Shown in pieces: positions 21,847 through 30,308 of a stretch of DNA of 64,000 nucleotides (position 1 is the stretch's first letter; every line of letters begins with the position of its first letter). The position numbers and the translations under genes were made by a program. The DNA comes from Streptomyces sp. MMG1121. GTDB taxonomy: Bacteria; Actinomycetota; Actinomycetes; Streptomycetales; Streptomycetaceae. The stretch covers positions 1 to 64,000 of the forward strand of contig NZ_LGDV01000193.1 of assembly GCF_001280015.1 (NCBI RefSeq), in the 5' to 3' direction. Below the pieces are notes generated by a model. It was not told the origin of the DNA, searched no databases, and saw only the letters and a program-made list of their open reading frames with translations.

Positions 21847-22926
21847 CTACTTCCCCTTGGGGCCCTTGGCACCGGGCTTGCCGTGGCCGCCCCTGTGGGT
21901 GCCGTTCTCGGTGCCGTTCTTGCTGTCGTACTTCTCGTACGCGTCGACGATACGGCCCACCAGCCTGTGCCGTACGACGTCCTGCGACGACAGCCGGGAG
22001 AAGTGGACGTCCTCGACGCCCTCCAGGATCTCCTGCACCTGTCGCAGACCGGACTTGGTGCCGTTCGGCAGGTCGACCTGCGTCACGTCACCGGTGATCA
22101 CGATCTTCGAGTCGAAGCCGAGGCGGGTGAGGAACATCTTCATCTGTTCGGGGCTCGTGTTCTGGGCCTCGTCCAGGATGATGAAGGCGTCGTTCAGCGT
22201 GCGGCCGCGCATGTAGGCGAGCGGCGCCACCTCGATGGTCCCCGCCGCCATCAGCCGGGGAATCGAGTCCGGGTCGAGCATGTCGTGCAGCGCGTCGTAC
22301 AGCGGACGCAGGTAGGGGTCGATCTTCTCGTAGAGCGTGCCGGGCAGGAAGCCGAGGCGCTCACCGGCCTCCACCGCGGGGCGGGTGAGGATGATCCGGT
22401 TGACCTGCTTGGACTGCAGGGCCTGGACCGCCTTGGCCATGGCCAGGTAGGTCTTGCCGGTACCGGCGGGGCCTATGCCGAAGACGATCGTGTGCTGGTC
22501 GATCGCGTCGACGTACCGCTTCTGGTTGAGCGTCTTGGGGCGGATCGTGCGGCCACGCGAGGACAGGATGTTCTGCGTCAGCACCTGGGCCGGGGTCTCC
22601 GGGCCGTCGCTGGTCCCGTTCTCGCTCGCCTTGAGCATGGCGATCGAGCGTTCCACTGCGTCCTCCGTCATCGGCTGCCCGGTGCGGAGCACCAGCATCA
22701 TCTCGTCGAACACGCGCGAAATGAGGGCGACGTCGGCGGGGTCGCCGGCCGCGCTGATCTCATTGCCCCGGACATGGATGTCGGCCGCCGGGAAGGCCCT
22801 CTCGATCACACGCAGGAGGGAGTCGCCAGAACCCAGCACGGTCACCATGGGGTGCTGGGCGGGGACGGTGAACTGCGCTCTCGCCTGCTCCTGCGCGGGG
22901 GTATGAGCTGTGGATGTCTGTGTCAT
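21847..22926 (-). CDS. PhoH family ATPase (PhoH-like)
   Basis: The 359-residue protein has an N-terminal KH-like region (residues 20-90, [21 protein letters not shown]), Walker A GPAGTGKT, and Walker [10 protein letters not shown]. The SF1-like PhoH core runs to about residue 335, followed by a basic Gly/Lys tail. It is thought to act with YbeY in RNA metabolism. It is the first gene of the minus-strand cluster ending in era. Confidence 0.95.
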   Translation of the reverse strand: MTQTSTAHTPAQEQARAQFTVPAQHPMVTVLGSGDSLLRVIERAFPAADIHVRGNEISAAGDPADVALISRVFDEMMLVLRTGQPMTEDAVERSIAMLKASENGTSDGPETPAQVLTQNILSSRGRTIRPKTLNQKRYVDAIDQHTIVFGIGPAGTGKTYLAMAKAVQALQSKQVNRIILTRPAVEAGERLGFLPGTLYEKIDPYLRPLYDALHDMLDPDSIPRLMAAGTIEVAPLAYMRGRTLNDAFIILDEAQNTSPEQMKMFLTRLGFDSKIVITGDVTQVDLPNGTKSGLRQVQEILEGVEDVHFSRLSSQDVVRHRLVGRIVDAYEKYDSKNGTENGTHRGGHGKPGAKGPKGK

Positions 22927-23076
22927 GGGCCGGCGCTGAAGGCCTGCGCTTCCTCCTCGTCACGGCCACCTGGCTGAGGGTGGCCTCGCGATTCCAGAGT
23001 ACGACGGGGGGCTGACAACGCCGTAGGGCTTTTCGGGGTCCGGATTCCGGAGCAGGCCAGGTGGGAGACCAGGGGT

Positions 23077-24234
23077 TCAGGTCGAGCGCCGGAAACCGAT
23101 GGTCGGTACGGCCCTGCGCAGCGGCCACACCCGGTCCAGCCGCTCGGGAACCAGGCCCTCGAGGAACGCGTACCTCTCCAGCGCCGCCGGCTCCTGCCCG
23201 GGCAGGGACTGCACCCTGCGCCACCAGGCGCCGATCTCCGACCACCCCGGCGCCGACAGGGACCCCCCGAACTCCTGTACCGACAAGGCCGCCGTGAGCC
23301 CCGCGAACGCCAGCCGGTCGGCCAGCGGCCACCCCGCCAGGGACCCGGTCACGAACCCGGCGACGAACACGTCCCCCGCCCCGGTCGGATCCAGCGCCTC
23401 CACGGCGATCGCGGGCACCTCGGCCGCCTCCCCCGTCCGCCGGTCCACCGCGTACGCCCCCTCGGACCCCAGCGTCACCACGGCCACCGGCACGTGCTCG
23501 GTCAGGGCGTGCGCGGCGAGCCGCGGGCACTCGGCCCCCGTGTACCGCTTCGCCTCCTCCGCGTTCGGCAGGAACGCCTCGCAGTGCTCCAGATCCGCGA
23601 GGCCCGACAGGTCCCACGCCCCGGTGTCGTCCCAGCCGACGTCGGCGAAGATCCGGGTCCCCTCCCGGGCGGCCTGTGCGATCCAGGACGCGCGCATGCC
23701 CGGCGTCAGCGAGGCGACGGCGGCACGCGCGTGAGGCGGCCGGTCGGGGGCGCCCTCGTGGAGGAACACGGCCTCCGGCGGCGGCTCGTGCCCGTGGGAC
23801 ACCATCGTGCGCTCGCCTTCGTAGGCCATCGACACCGTCACCGGCGAGTGCCAGCCGGGCACGGTCCGCGAGGCCGACAGGTCGATGCCCTCGCCCTGCG
23901 CGAGCGCGTCCCAGCAGTACTCGCCGTAGTGGTCGTCCCCGAACGCCGCGGCGAGGGAGGTCCGCAGGCCGAGCCGGGCCAGCGCGGTGGCCATGTTGGC
24001 GACCCCGCCGGGGCTGGAGCCCATGCCCCGGGCCCAGGACTCGGTGCCGCGCACGGGCGCCGAGTCCAGCCCGGTGAAGATGATGTCGAGGAAGACCGTG
24101 CCCGTCAGATAGACGTCCCAGGGCGGGTCGCCGGGCGTGCGCAGCGCGGCGAGCGGGTCGACGTGGGCCTGCCGGCGCCCGGCCTGCGTGAGGTGGTCCG
24201 GTTCCTCTCCGGCGAAGGTGTGCGAGGCGGTCAC
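23077..24234 (-). CDS. PfkB-family carbohydrate kinase
   Basis: The 385-residue protein has an N-terminal glycine-rich segment SSPGGVANMATALARLG (PfkB signature 1) and DPTGAGDVFVAGF with the catalytic Asp (signature 2). It phosphorylates a sugar or nucleoside with ATP; the substrate cannot be told. GTG 24234 has GGGAG 7 nt upstream. It lies 97 nt after the glucarate dehydratase gene on the same strand, so an operon link to glucarate use is possible but unproven. Confidence 0.9.
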   Translation of the reverse strand: MTASHTFAGEEPDHLTQAGRRQAHVDPLAALRTPGDPPWDVYLTGTVFLDIIFTGLDSAPVRGTESWARGMGSSPGGVANMATALARLGLRTSLAAAFGDDHYGEYCWDALAQGEGIDLSASRTVPGWHSPVTVSMAYEGERTMVSHGHEPPPEAVFLHEGAPDRPPHARAAVASLTPGMRASWIAQAAREGTRIFADVGWDDTGAWDLSGLADLEHCEAFLPNAEEAKRYTGAECPRLAAHALTEHVPVAVVTLGSEGAYAVDRRTGEAAEVPAIAVEALDPTGAGDVFVAGFVTGSLAGWPLADRLAFAGLTAALSVQEFGGSLSAPGWSEIGAWWRRVQSLPGQEPAALERYAFLEGLVPERLDRVWPLRRAVPTIGFRRST

Positions 24235-24331
24235 GGTGCGCTCCCTGGCGTGGTGCGGGTCTGGCCAGTGTGCACCAGGTCACGCACCGGAATCGCCGGT
24301 CGCGCCCGCTTCCCCCGCTACCTCACCGGTC

Positions 24332-25621
24332 TCACCAGCGCGGCATCACCGGTTGCCGCCACCCCGGTTCGCCCGCGCGCATCGCCGCCGCGTCGTCCCG
24401 GTCGCGCAGCGTGCCGTCGTCCTCGGTCCACCTGCGGTGCAGCCGGGCCAGTTCGTCCCGGTCGAGCGCGACGCCGAGTCCGGGTGCGTCGGACACCACG
24501 ACCCGGCCGTCGTCGAAGGCGAGCCGTTCGGTGAGGACGTCCTCCGACTGCCAGGGGTAGTGGGAGTCGCAGGCGTGGTGCAGGTTCGGGACGGTGGCGG
24601 CCACGTGGGTCATCGCGGCGAGGCTGATGCCGAGGTGGGTGTTGGAGTGCATGGACACCCCGACCCCGAAGGTCGCGCAGATCGCGGCGAGGTACTGGGT
24701 GTTGCGCAGCCCGCCCCAGTAGTGGTGGTCGGAGAGCACCACCTGCACGGCGTCCTTCGTGAACGCCTCCTTGATCTCGCCGAAGGCGGTGACGCACATG
24801 TTGGTGGCGAGCGGGATGTCCGTCGCCGCCGACACCTCGGCCATCGCCGGTGTGCCCAGGGTCGGGTCCTCCAGGTACTCCAGGACGTCCCCGAGTTCCT
24901 TCGCCACCTTCAGCGAGGTCTCGACGGACCAGGCGCCGTTGGGGTCGAGGCGCAGCGGGTGCCCGGGGAAGGCCTCGGCGAGGGCACGTACGGCCGCGAT
25001 CTCCTCGTCGGGCGGGAAGACGCCGCCCTTGAGCTTGAAGGAGGTGAAGCCGTAGCGGTCCTTGAACCGCCGCGCCTGTTCGACGACTCCGGCCGGGTCG
25101 AGGGCGGCACCCCAGTCGTCGGGCTCGGCCGCGACGCCCCGCGGGTGTGCGGCCCACTTGTAGAACAGATAGGCGCTGTACTCGACCCCGTCGCGCACCT
25201 TGCCGCCGAGCAGCGCGTGCACGGGCAGTCCGAGCGCCTTGCCCTGGGCGTCGAGGCAGGCGACCTCGAAGGCGGAGAGCACGGACAGCCGCAGCTTGTC
25301 GGCGCTCTGCACCCCGCGCAGCCCGCCGGCGTCCACCTCTGCGTCGACCCGGGACGCGTCCACGCCGAGGTCGAGAGCGAACAGACCGTTCACATCCATG
25401 ACCGACCGTCCGGTGAGCCGTTCGGCCAGCGGACGGGCCAGCTCCAGGTACTTGGTGTCGCCGTAGGTCTCGCCGAGCCCGGTGATCCCGTCGGCCGTGA
25501 CGATCTCCACGATCAGCCGGGGGGTGTACGGCTGGTGCACGCCCTGGGTGTTGAGCAGCGGCGGGTCGGCCACCAGGATCGGCGTCAGCCGTACCTCGGT
25601 GATGGTCAGGTCACGGGTCAC
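24332..25621 (-). CDS. gudD: Glucarate dehydratase (enolase superfamily)
   Basis: The 429-residue protein matches GlucD. It has TGLGETYGDTKYLE, the FKLKGG lysine motif (KxK), metal ligands in LRLDPNGAWS and EDP, and a late histidine in MHSNTHLGIS. It dehydrates D-glucarate to 5-dehydro-4-deoxyglucarate. It overlaps kdgD by 4 nt, and kdgD catalyses the next step. This pairing makes the substrate call stronger than sequence alone. Confidence 0.93.
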   Translation of the reverse strand: MTRDLTITEVRLTPILVADPPLLNTQGVHQPYTPRLIVEIVTADGITGLGETYGDTKYLELARPLAERLTGRSVMDVNGLFALDLGVDASRVDAEVDAGGLRGVQSADKLRLSVLSAFEVACLDAQGKALGLPVHALLGGKVRDGVEYSAYLFYKWAAHPRGVAAEPDDWGAALDPAGVVEQARRFKDRYGFTSFKLKGGVFPPDEEIAAVRALAEAFPGHPLRLDPNGAWSVETSLKVAKELGDVLEYLEDPTLGTPAMAEVSAATDIPLATNMCVTAFGEIKEAFTKDAVQVVLSDHHYWGGLRNTQYLAAICATFGVGVSMHSNTHLGISLAAMTHVAATVPNLHHACDSHYPWQSEDVLTERLAFDDGRVVVSDAPGLGVALDRDELARLHRRWTEDDGTLRDRDDAAAMRAGEPGWRQPVMPRW

Positions 25622-26574
25622 AGGGAGGCTCCTACGAGGTCGAGTCCGGCGGTGAGGAGGGCCTTGAGGTCGGCGAGGTCGGCGGGTGCGGGGTCGGTGA
25701 GCGGGGCGCGCACGGGCCCGACGCGCTGTCCGCGCAGCCGGGCCGCGGCCTTCACCAGGGACACGGCGTATCCGGGCGCACGGTCGCGGAGTTCCACGAA
25801 GGGAACGTAGAAGTCCCGTAGCAGCTTGTCGACCGTCCCCTCCTCCCCCTCCCGGAGCGCGGCGAAGAAGGCGCCGGCGATCTCGGGGGCGAAGGCGTGC
25901 ACGGCGGAGGAGTAGGCAGGGACGCCGACGGTGGCGTAGGCGCGGGCCTGGATCTCGGCGGTGGCGGCGCCGTTGAAGAAGAGGAAGCCGTCGGGGGCGG
26001 CCAGGGTGAGGCGCTGGAGCCGGTCGAGGTCGCTGTGCCCGTCCTTGACGCCGATGACGTTCGGGATGCGGGCGATGCGGCGCAACGTGTCCGTGCCGTA
26101 GGCGACTTGGCCGCGCTGATAGGCCACGATCGGCAGCGGGGTGCGGGCGGCGAGGTGCTCCAGCTGGGCGGCGAGGCCGTCCTGCGGGGCGTCGACCAGG
26201 TAGTGCGGCAGCGCGAGCAGGGCGTCGGCGCCGGCCTCCTCGGCGATCCGCGCGAACCGGGCGGCCTGCGCCCAGCCGTACCCGGTCCCGGCCACGACGG
26301 GCACGCGCCCGGCCGCCTCCTCGACGGTGATCGCGACCACGGTCCGGTACTCCTCCTCGTCCAGCGAGAAGAACTCCCCGGTGCCGCAGGCGGGGAAGAG
26401 GGCGCCCGGCCCGGAGGCGAGCCGGTCGGCGACGTGGGCGCGCAAGCCGTCGGGGTCGAGGGAGCCGTCGTCGTGGAAGGCGGTGAGCGGGAAGGACAGC
26501 ACACCCCGCGCCATGCCTTCCCGCAGCCGCCGCGCCACATCCTGCGGACTCGGATCGCCGCCCACCCTGATCAT
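25618..26574 (-). CDS. kdgD: 5-dehydro-4-deoxyglucarate dehydratase
   Basis: The 318-residue DapA/NAL-type aldolase has FPACGTGEFFSLDEEEY and GVKDGHSDLDR; the lysine of GVKDG forms the Schiff base. It converts 5-dehydro-4-deoxyglucarate to 2,5-dioxopentanoate with CO2 release. GGGGAG abuts ATG 26574, so GTG 26565 (spacing 9) may be the true start. It is the first gene of the kdgD-gudD operon and divergent from an MFS transporter. The semialdehyde dehydrogenase finishing the route to 2-oxoglutarate is not in the window. Confidence 0.93.
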   Translation of the reverse strand: MIRVGGDPSPQDVARRLREGMARGVLSFPLTAFHDDGSLDPDGLRAHVADRLASGPGALFPACGTGEFFSLDEEEYRTVVAITVEEAAGRVPVVAGTGYGWAQAARFARIAEEAGADALLALPHYLVDAPQDGLAAQLEHLAARTPLPIVAYQRGQVAYGTDTLRRIARIPNVIGVKDGHSDLDRLQRLTLAAPDGFLFFNGAATAEIQARAYATVGVPAYSSAVHAFAPEIAGAFFAALREGEEGTVDKLLRDFYVPFVELRDRAPGYAVSLVKAAARLRGQRVGPVRAPLTDPAPADLADLKALLTAGLDLVGASL

Positions 26575-26783
26575 CTCCCCTTGTGAATGCCGTCTATATA
26601 TGAGAACAGTATCTGGAAACAGCTGCTACCCGCAGCGACACCTGGCAAACCAAAAGGTGACTCGGATCACGCGACCCCGCCTTCTTCCGGAACCGCCTGC
26701 TTGATACAACTTGCTCGCGCGTTCCTGTCCGTCGACGGTCGTCGCCCCACTCCCCCTTTCTGAGTCACCTTCCGGGAACGCCC
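26575..26783. promoter_or_regulatory. Divergent promoter region between kdgD and MFS gene
   Basis: The 209-bp gap has an AT-rich core around 26593-26660 (TCTATATATGAGAACAGTAT). It probably holds both promoters and a sugar-acid-responsive operator. I see an imperfect GAGA-N6-TCTG half-symmetry at 26602-26615 but no clear palindrome, and no regulator gene adjoins. Confidence 0.4.
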
Positions 26784-28016
26784 GTGTCCGCCCCCCGCAC
26801 CCTGCCCTGGCCCCTCGTCGCCCTGTTCACGGCCGGGTATCTCGCGCCCTATCTGCTGCCGACCACCGTCGGCCGGCTCGACTCCGGGCTGCCGCTCACC
26901 GCCACCCAGGCCGGGGCCATCGGCAGTGCCCTGCTGCTGAGTTCGGCGGCGGCGGGCTTCCTGCTGGCCTCGCGGGTCGAGCGGATCGGCGCCCGCACCC
27001 TCGCCCGCGCGGGCCTCGCCCTCGCCTTCCTCGGCTACGGCGGTGCCGCCCTCACCGGCGTCGTACCGGCCGTCGTCGCGGGCGCGGTCGCCGGCGGCTT
27101 CGGCTCGGGTACGGTCACGGCGGTCGCCGCGAGCGGCATCGCCGCCGAACGCGACCCGCACCGGGTCACCACGCGAGGCCTGCTCGGCGTCTCCGGCCTG
27201 GCCGCCGCCCTGTATCTGACGATTCCTCACCTCGGCCCCGGCCACGGCCTCCCTCTGGCCGCGATCGCGCTCACCGCGCTCGCCGTCTGGCCGCTCACCG
27301 GCCGCCTGCCCCGCCGTACGGCACCGGCGGCCCGTACGGCTGTCGGGTACGGCCGCCTCCCCCACCTCCGCGCCGGTCTGCTGCTCGCCGCCGCGATGCC
27401 GTGCTGGTCCCTCGCGCAGAACGCCCTGTGGGGCGTCAGCGGCAGGATCGGCCTCGCCCAGGCCCGCCTCGGCGAGGTCACCGTGGGCGCGGTGTTCGCG
27501 GTCGCGCTCGGCGCCGGGCTGCTCGGGGTGCTGGGTGCGGGGGTGCTCGGCTCCCGGCTGGGCCGGGCGCTGCCCATCGGCGCCGGTACGGCACTGATCG
27601 CGGCCTGTGTCGCGCTCAGCGCCTCGGCCCGGGACCTGCCCGCCTTCGCGGCCGGCGAGATCTCCTGGAACCTGCTCTACCCGATCGTGCTGTCGTACGT
27701 CCTCGGCCTCGCCGCCTCCCTCGACCCCCGGGGCCGCTGGGCGGTCCTGGTCGGCTCGGCGTCCTCGCTGGGCACGGCGGCGGGCCCGCTGACCGGGAGC
27801 GTGCTGGCGGCCGGGGTGGGCTTCCCGGTCACGGGCGACCTGCTCGGCGCCGGGCTGCTGGTGATCGCCGTACCGATGACGGCGGTCGCGCTGCGTACGG
27901 CAAAGCGCCCCCTGTCGGTCGTGGAACTCCCCGTGGAGGCGCCTGCCGTACCCGCGCAGCGGGCTTATGACACCGCGTCGCCGTCGAACTCGTACGCGTC
28001 CACCTCGGCGAGATAG
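26784..28016 (+). CDS. MFS transporter of unknown substrate
   Basis: The 410-residue protein has about 12 membrane segments, starting WPLVALFTAGYLAPYLLPTTVGRL. A weak motif A appears as FLLASRVERIGARTLARAG. The GTG start has CGGGA 7 nt upstream. It is divergent from the glucarate operon and could carry a sugar acid, but it is not a close match to the GudP type, so the substrate is open. Its last 52 bp overlap the convergent deaminase gene. Confidence 0.85.
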   Translation: MSAPRTLPWPLVALFTAGYLAPYLLPTTVGRLDSGLPLTATQAGAIGSALLLSSAAAGFLLASRVERIGARTLARAGLALAFLGYGGAALTGVVPAVVAGAVAGGFGSGTVTAVAASGIAAERDPHRVTTRGLLGVSGLAAALYLTIPHLGPGHGLPLAAIALTALAVWPLTGRLPRRTAPAARTAVGYGRLPHLRAGLLLAAAMPCWSLAQNALWGVSGRIGLAQARLGEVTVGAVFAVALGAGLLGVLGAGVLGSRLGRALPIGAGTALIAACVALSASARDLPAFAAGEISWNLLYPIVLSYVLGLAASLDPRGRWAVLVGSASSLGTAAGPLTGSVLAAGVGFPVTGDLLGAGLLVIAVPMTAVALRTAKRPLSVVELPVEAPAVPAQRAYDTASPSNSYASTSAR

Positions 28017-28972
28017 CGCGCCCGGCGCTCCTCGTCGTCCTCCAGGAAGGAGGCGAGGAAGGAGTTGCGGGCCAGCTCGCGCAGCCGGTCCTCGGACAGG
28101 CCCAGGCTCTGGTGCACGGCCGTGAAGTTGTCGCCCGCGTAGCCGCCGAAGTAGGCCGGGTCGTCGGAGTTGACCGTGCACATGAGGCCCGCGTCCAGCA
28201 TGGCCGGCAGCGGGTGCTCGGCGAGCGTGTCGACGGTGCGCAGGCGGACGTTGGACAGCGGGCACAGGGTCAGCGGGATCCGCTCCCGGACCAGCCGCTC
28301 GACCAGCGCCGGGTCCTCCACGCAGCGCAGCCCGTGGTCCACGCGCTCGACGCCGAGCACGTCCAGCGCCTCGGTGATGTACTCCGGCGGCCCCTCCTCA
28401 CCGGCATGGGCGACCCGGCGCAGCCCCAGCGCGGCGGCGGCCTCGTACACCTCCTTGAACTTCACCGGCGGATGCCCGACCTCGGCGGAGTCCAGGCCGA
28501 CCCCGGTGATCCGGTCCAGGTAGGGCTCGGCGGCCCGAAGGGTCTCCAGGGCCGACTCGGCGGACTCGTCGCGCAGGAAGCACATGATCAGCTTCGTGGA
28601 GACGCCATGGCTCTGCTCGCTGCTCCCGAGCGCCCGCCACAGTCCCTGCACGACCGTCCCCAGGGACACGCCCCGCACGAGATGGGCCTGCGGGTCGAAG
28701 AAGATCTCCGCGTGCCGGACGCCCTGGGCGGCGGCGCGGGCGAGATAGGCGTCCGCCAGGTCCGCGAAGTCCTGCTCGATGCGCAGGACGGCCATCAGCT
28801 CGTAGTACAGGTTCAGGAAGGACTGGAGATCCTCGAAGTCGTACGCCTTGCGCAGTTCGTCCGTGTCCGCGTACGGCAGGCTCACGCCGTTGCGGGCGGC
28901 CAGCTCGAACGCCAGCTCCGGCTCCAGGGTGCCTTCGATGTGGAGGTGCAGTTCTGCTTTCGGGAGAGGCAT
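27965..28972 (-). CDS. Adenosine deaminase-superfamily enzyme, adenine-deaminase type
   Basis: The 335-residue amidohydrolase has H9 and H11 in LPKAELHLHIEGTLEPEL, then VGLDSAEVGHPP, VAHAGEEGPPEYI, ERVDHGLRC and VNSDDPAYFGGY. These segments resemble the bacterial adenine deaminase/aminodeoxyfutalosine-type group more than true adenosine deaminases, which usually have VDLHVHLDG-like starts. It deaminates a 6-aminopurine base or nucleoside; adenine is my best guess. Annotation pipelines would usually write adenosine deaminase. Confidence 0.85.
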   Translation of the reverse strand: MPLPKAELHLHIEGTLEPELAFELAARNGVSLPYADTDELRKAYDFEDLQSFLNLYYELMAVLRIEQDFADLADAYLARAAAQGVRHAEIFFDPQAHLVRGVSLGTVVQGLWRALGSSEQSHGVSTKLIMCFLRDESAESALETLRAAEPYLDRITGVGLDSAEVGHPPVKFKEVYEAAAALGLRRVAHAGEEGPPEYITEALDVLGVERVDHGLRCVEDPALVERLVRERIPLTLCPLSNVRLRTVDTLAEHPLPAMLDAGLMCTVNSDDPAYFGGYAGDNFTAVHQSLGLSEDRLRELARNSFLASFLEDDEERRARYLAEVDAYEFDGDAVS

Positions 28973-28993
28973 CGAAGCATCGTACGGCGTGCT

Positions 28994-29899
28994 TCAGCGC
29001 CGTTTCGGAACCGGCACTCGCAGCAGATCGTGCGCCACGGTCAGCTCCCCCTCGAAACCGGCCGCCCGCGCCTGCCGCTCGAACTCCTCGGGCTCGGAGT
29101 AGCGCTGGCTGAAGTGGGTGAGGACAAGGTGTCGTACGCCCGCGTCCCGGGCGACGGCGGCGGCCTGTCCGGCCGTCAAGTGCCCGTGTTCCACCGCCAG
29201 TTCGACGTCCTCGTCGAGGAAGGTGGACTCGATCACGAGCAGGTCGCAGCCCTCTGCGAGCGCGTGCACGCCCGCGCAGAGCCGGGTGTCCATGACGAAC
29301 GCGAAGCGCTGCCCGTGCCGGACCTCGCTGACGTCCTCCAGCGTCACGTCCCCGAGCCGGCCCTCCCGCTGGAGCCGGCCGACGTCCGGCCCCTTGATCC
29401 CGTGCGCGGCGAGCCGGTCGGGCAGCATGCGGCGGCCGTCGGGCTCGATGAGGCGATAGCCGTAGGACTCGACAGGATGGGACAGCTTGCGGGCTTCCAG
29501 GGTGTACGACGGGGTCACCGCGAGGATGCCGTCGGCGGCGACCGGTGCCTCGGTGATGCCGACCGTCTCCCGGTAGGCCGTCGCGTACCGCAGGCGGTCG
29601 AAGAAGCGCTGCCCGGAACGCGGGTAGTGCGCGGTGACCTCGTGCGGCACCTGGTCGAGGTTGATCCGCTGGATGACACCGGCGAGGCCGAGACTGTGGT
29701 CGCCGTGGAAGTGCGTGACGCAGATCCGGTTCAGGTCGTGGGCGGCGACCCCGGCGCGCACCATCTGCCGCTGGGTGCCCTCGCCGGGATCGAACAGGAT
29801 GCCCGCGCCGTCCCACCGCAGCAGATAGCCGTTGTGGTTGCGGTGCCGGGTGGGGACCTGACTGGCGGTGCCGAGGACCACCAGTTCACGTACGGACAT
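28994..29899 (-). CDS. rnz: Ribonuclease Z
   Basis: The 301-residue metallo-beta-lactamase protein has the [15 protein letters not shown] zinc motif, [10 protein letters not shown], and a C-terminal HFSQRYSEP. These match RNase Z, which removes the 3' trailer of tRNA precursors lacking encoded CCA, as the tRNA-Ala in this window does. It lies 6 nt after the HIT gene, so they form an operon. Confidence 0.94.
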   Translation of the reverse strand: MSVRELVVLGTASQVPTRHRNHNGYLLRWDGAGILFDPGEGTQRQMVRAGVAAHDLNRICVTHFHGDHSLGLAGVIQRINLDQVPHEVTAHYPRSGQRFFDRLRYATAYRETVGITEAPVAADGILAVTPSYTLEARKLSHPVESYGYRLIEPDGRRMLPDRLAAHGIKGPDVGRLQREGRLGDVTLEDVSEVRHGQRFAFVMDTRLCAGVHALAEGCDLLVIESTFLDEDVELAVEHGHLTAGQAAAVARDAGVRHLVLTHFSQRYSEPEEFERQARAAGFEGELTVAHDLLRVPVPKRR

Positions 29900-29905
29900 G
29901 GCGTC

Positions 29906-30259
29906 CTATCCCGGGGGCCATTCCATGCCGCGCCCGCCGAGGACGTGCGCGTGGGCGTGCCAGACGGTCTGGCCGGCGCCGGCTCCCGTGTTGAAGACGA
30001 TGCGGTAGCTGTCGAGCTTGTCCTCGTCCGCCACGGCCTGGGCTTCCTGCAGGACGTCGGCGGCCGCCTGCGGTGCCCCGGCGGCGAGGGCGGCCGCGTT
30101 CTCGTAGTGGACCTTGGGGATCACCAGAACGTGGGTGGGGGCCTGGGGATTTATGTCCCGGAAGGCGACGGTGGTGTCTGTTTCGCGGACGATCGTCGCC
30201 GGGATGTGTCCTTCGACGATCTTGCAGAACAGGCAGTCGGGCTGCGGTTCGCCTGTCAC
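29906..30259 (-). CDS. HIT family protein (HinT-like purine phosphoramidase)
   Basis: The 117-residue protein starts with CLFCKIVEGHIPATIV and ends with the histidine triad WHAHAHVLGGRGMEWPPG. HinT proteins hydrolyse AMP-lysine-type phosphoramidates and aminoacyl-AMP. GTG 30259 is used. It is followed by rnz. Confidence 0.93.
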   Translation of the reverse strand: MTGEPQPDCLFCKIVEGHIPATIVRETDTTVAFRDINPQAPTHVLVIPKVHYENAAALAAGAPQAAADVLQEAQAVADEDKLDSYRIVFNTGAGAGQTVWHAHAHVLGGRGMEWPPG

Positions 30260-30308
30260 GCGTGTGCCTCCTCACGCTGGTGATCAATACCGGTGCATCG
30301 TAGTCGCT

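Noticed and set aside
20434..22977. An 847-codon plus-strand open frame opposite phoH, ybeY and corC
   Set aside because: The opposite strand encodes three well-recognised proteins, and the translated shadow is low-complexity Gly/Arg/Asp/Val.
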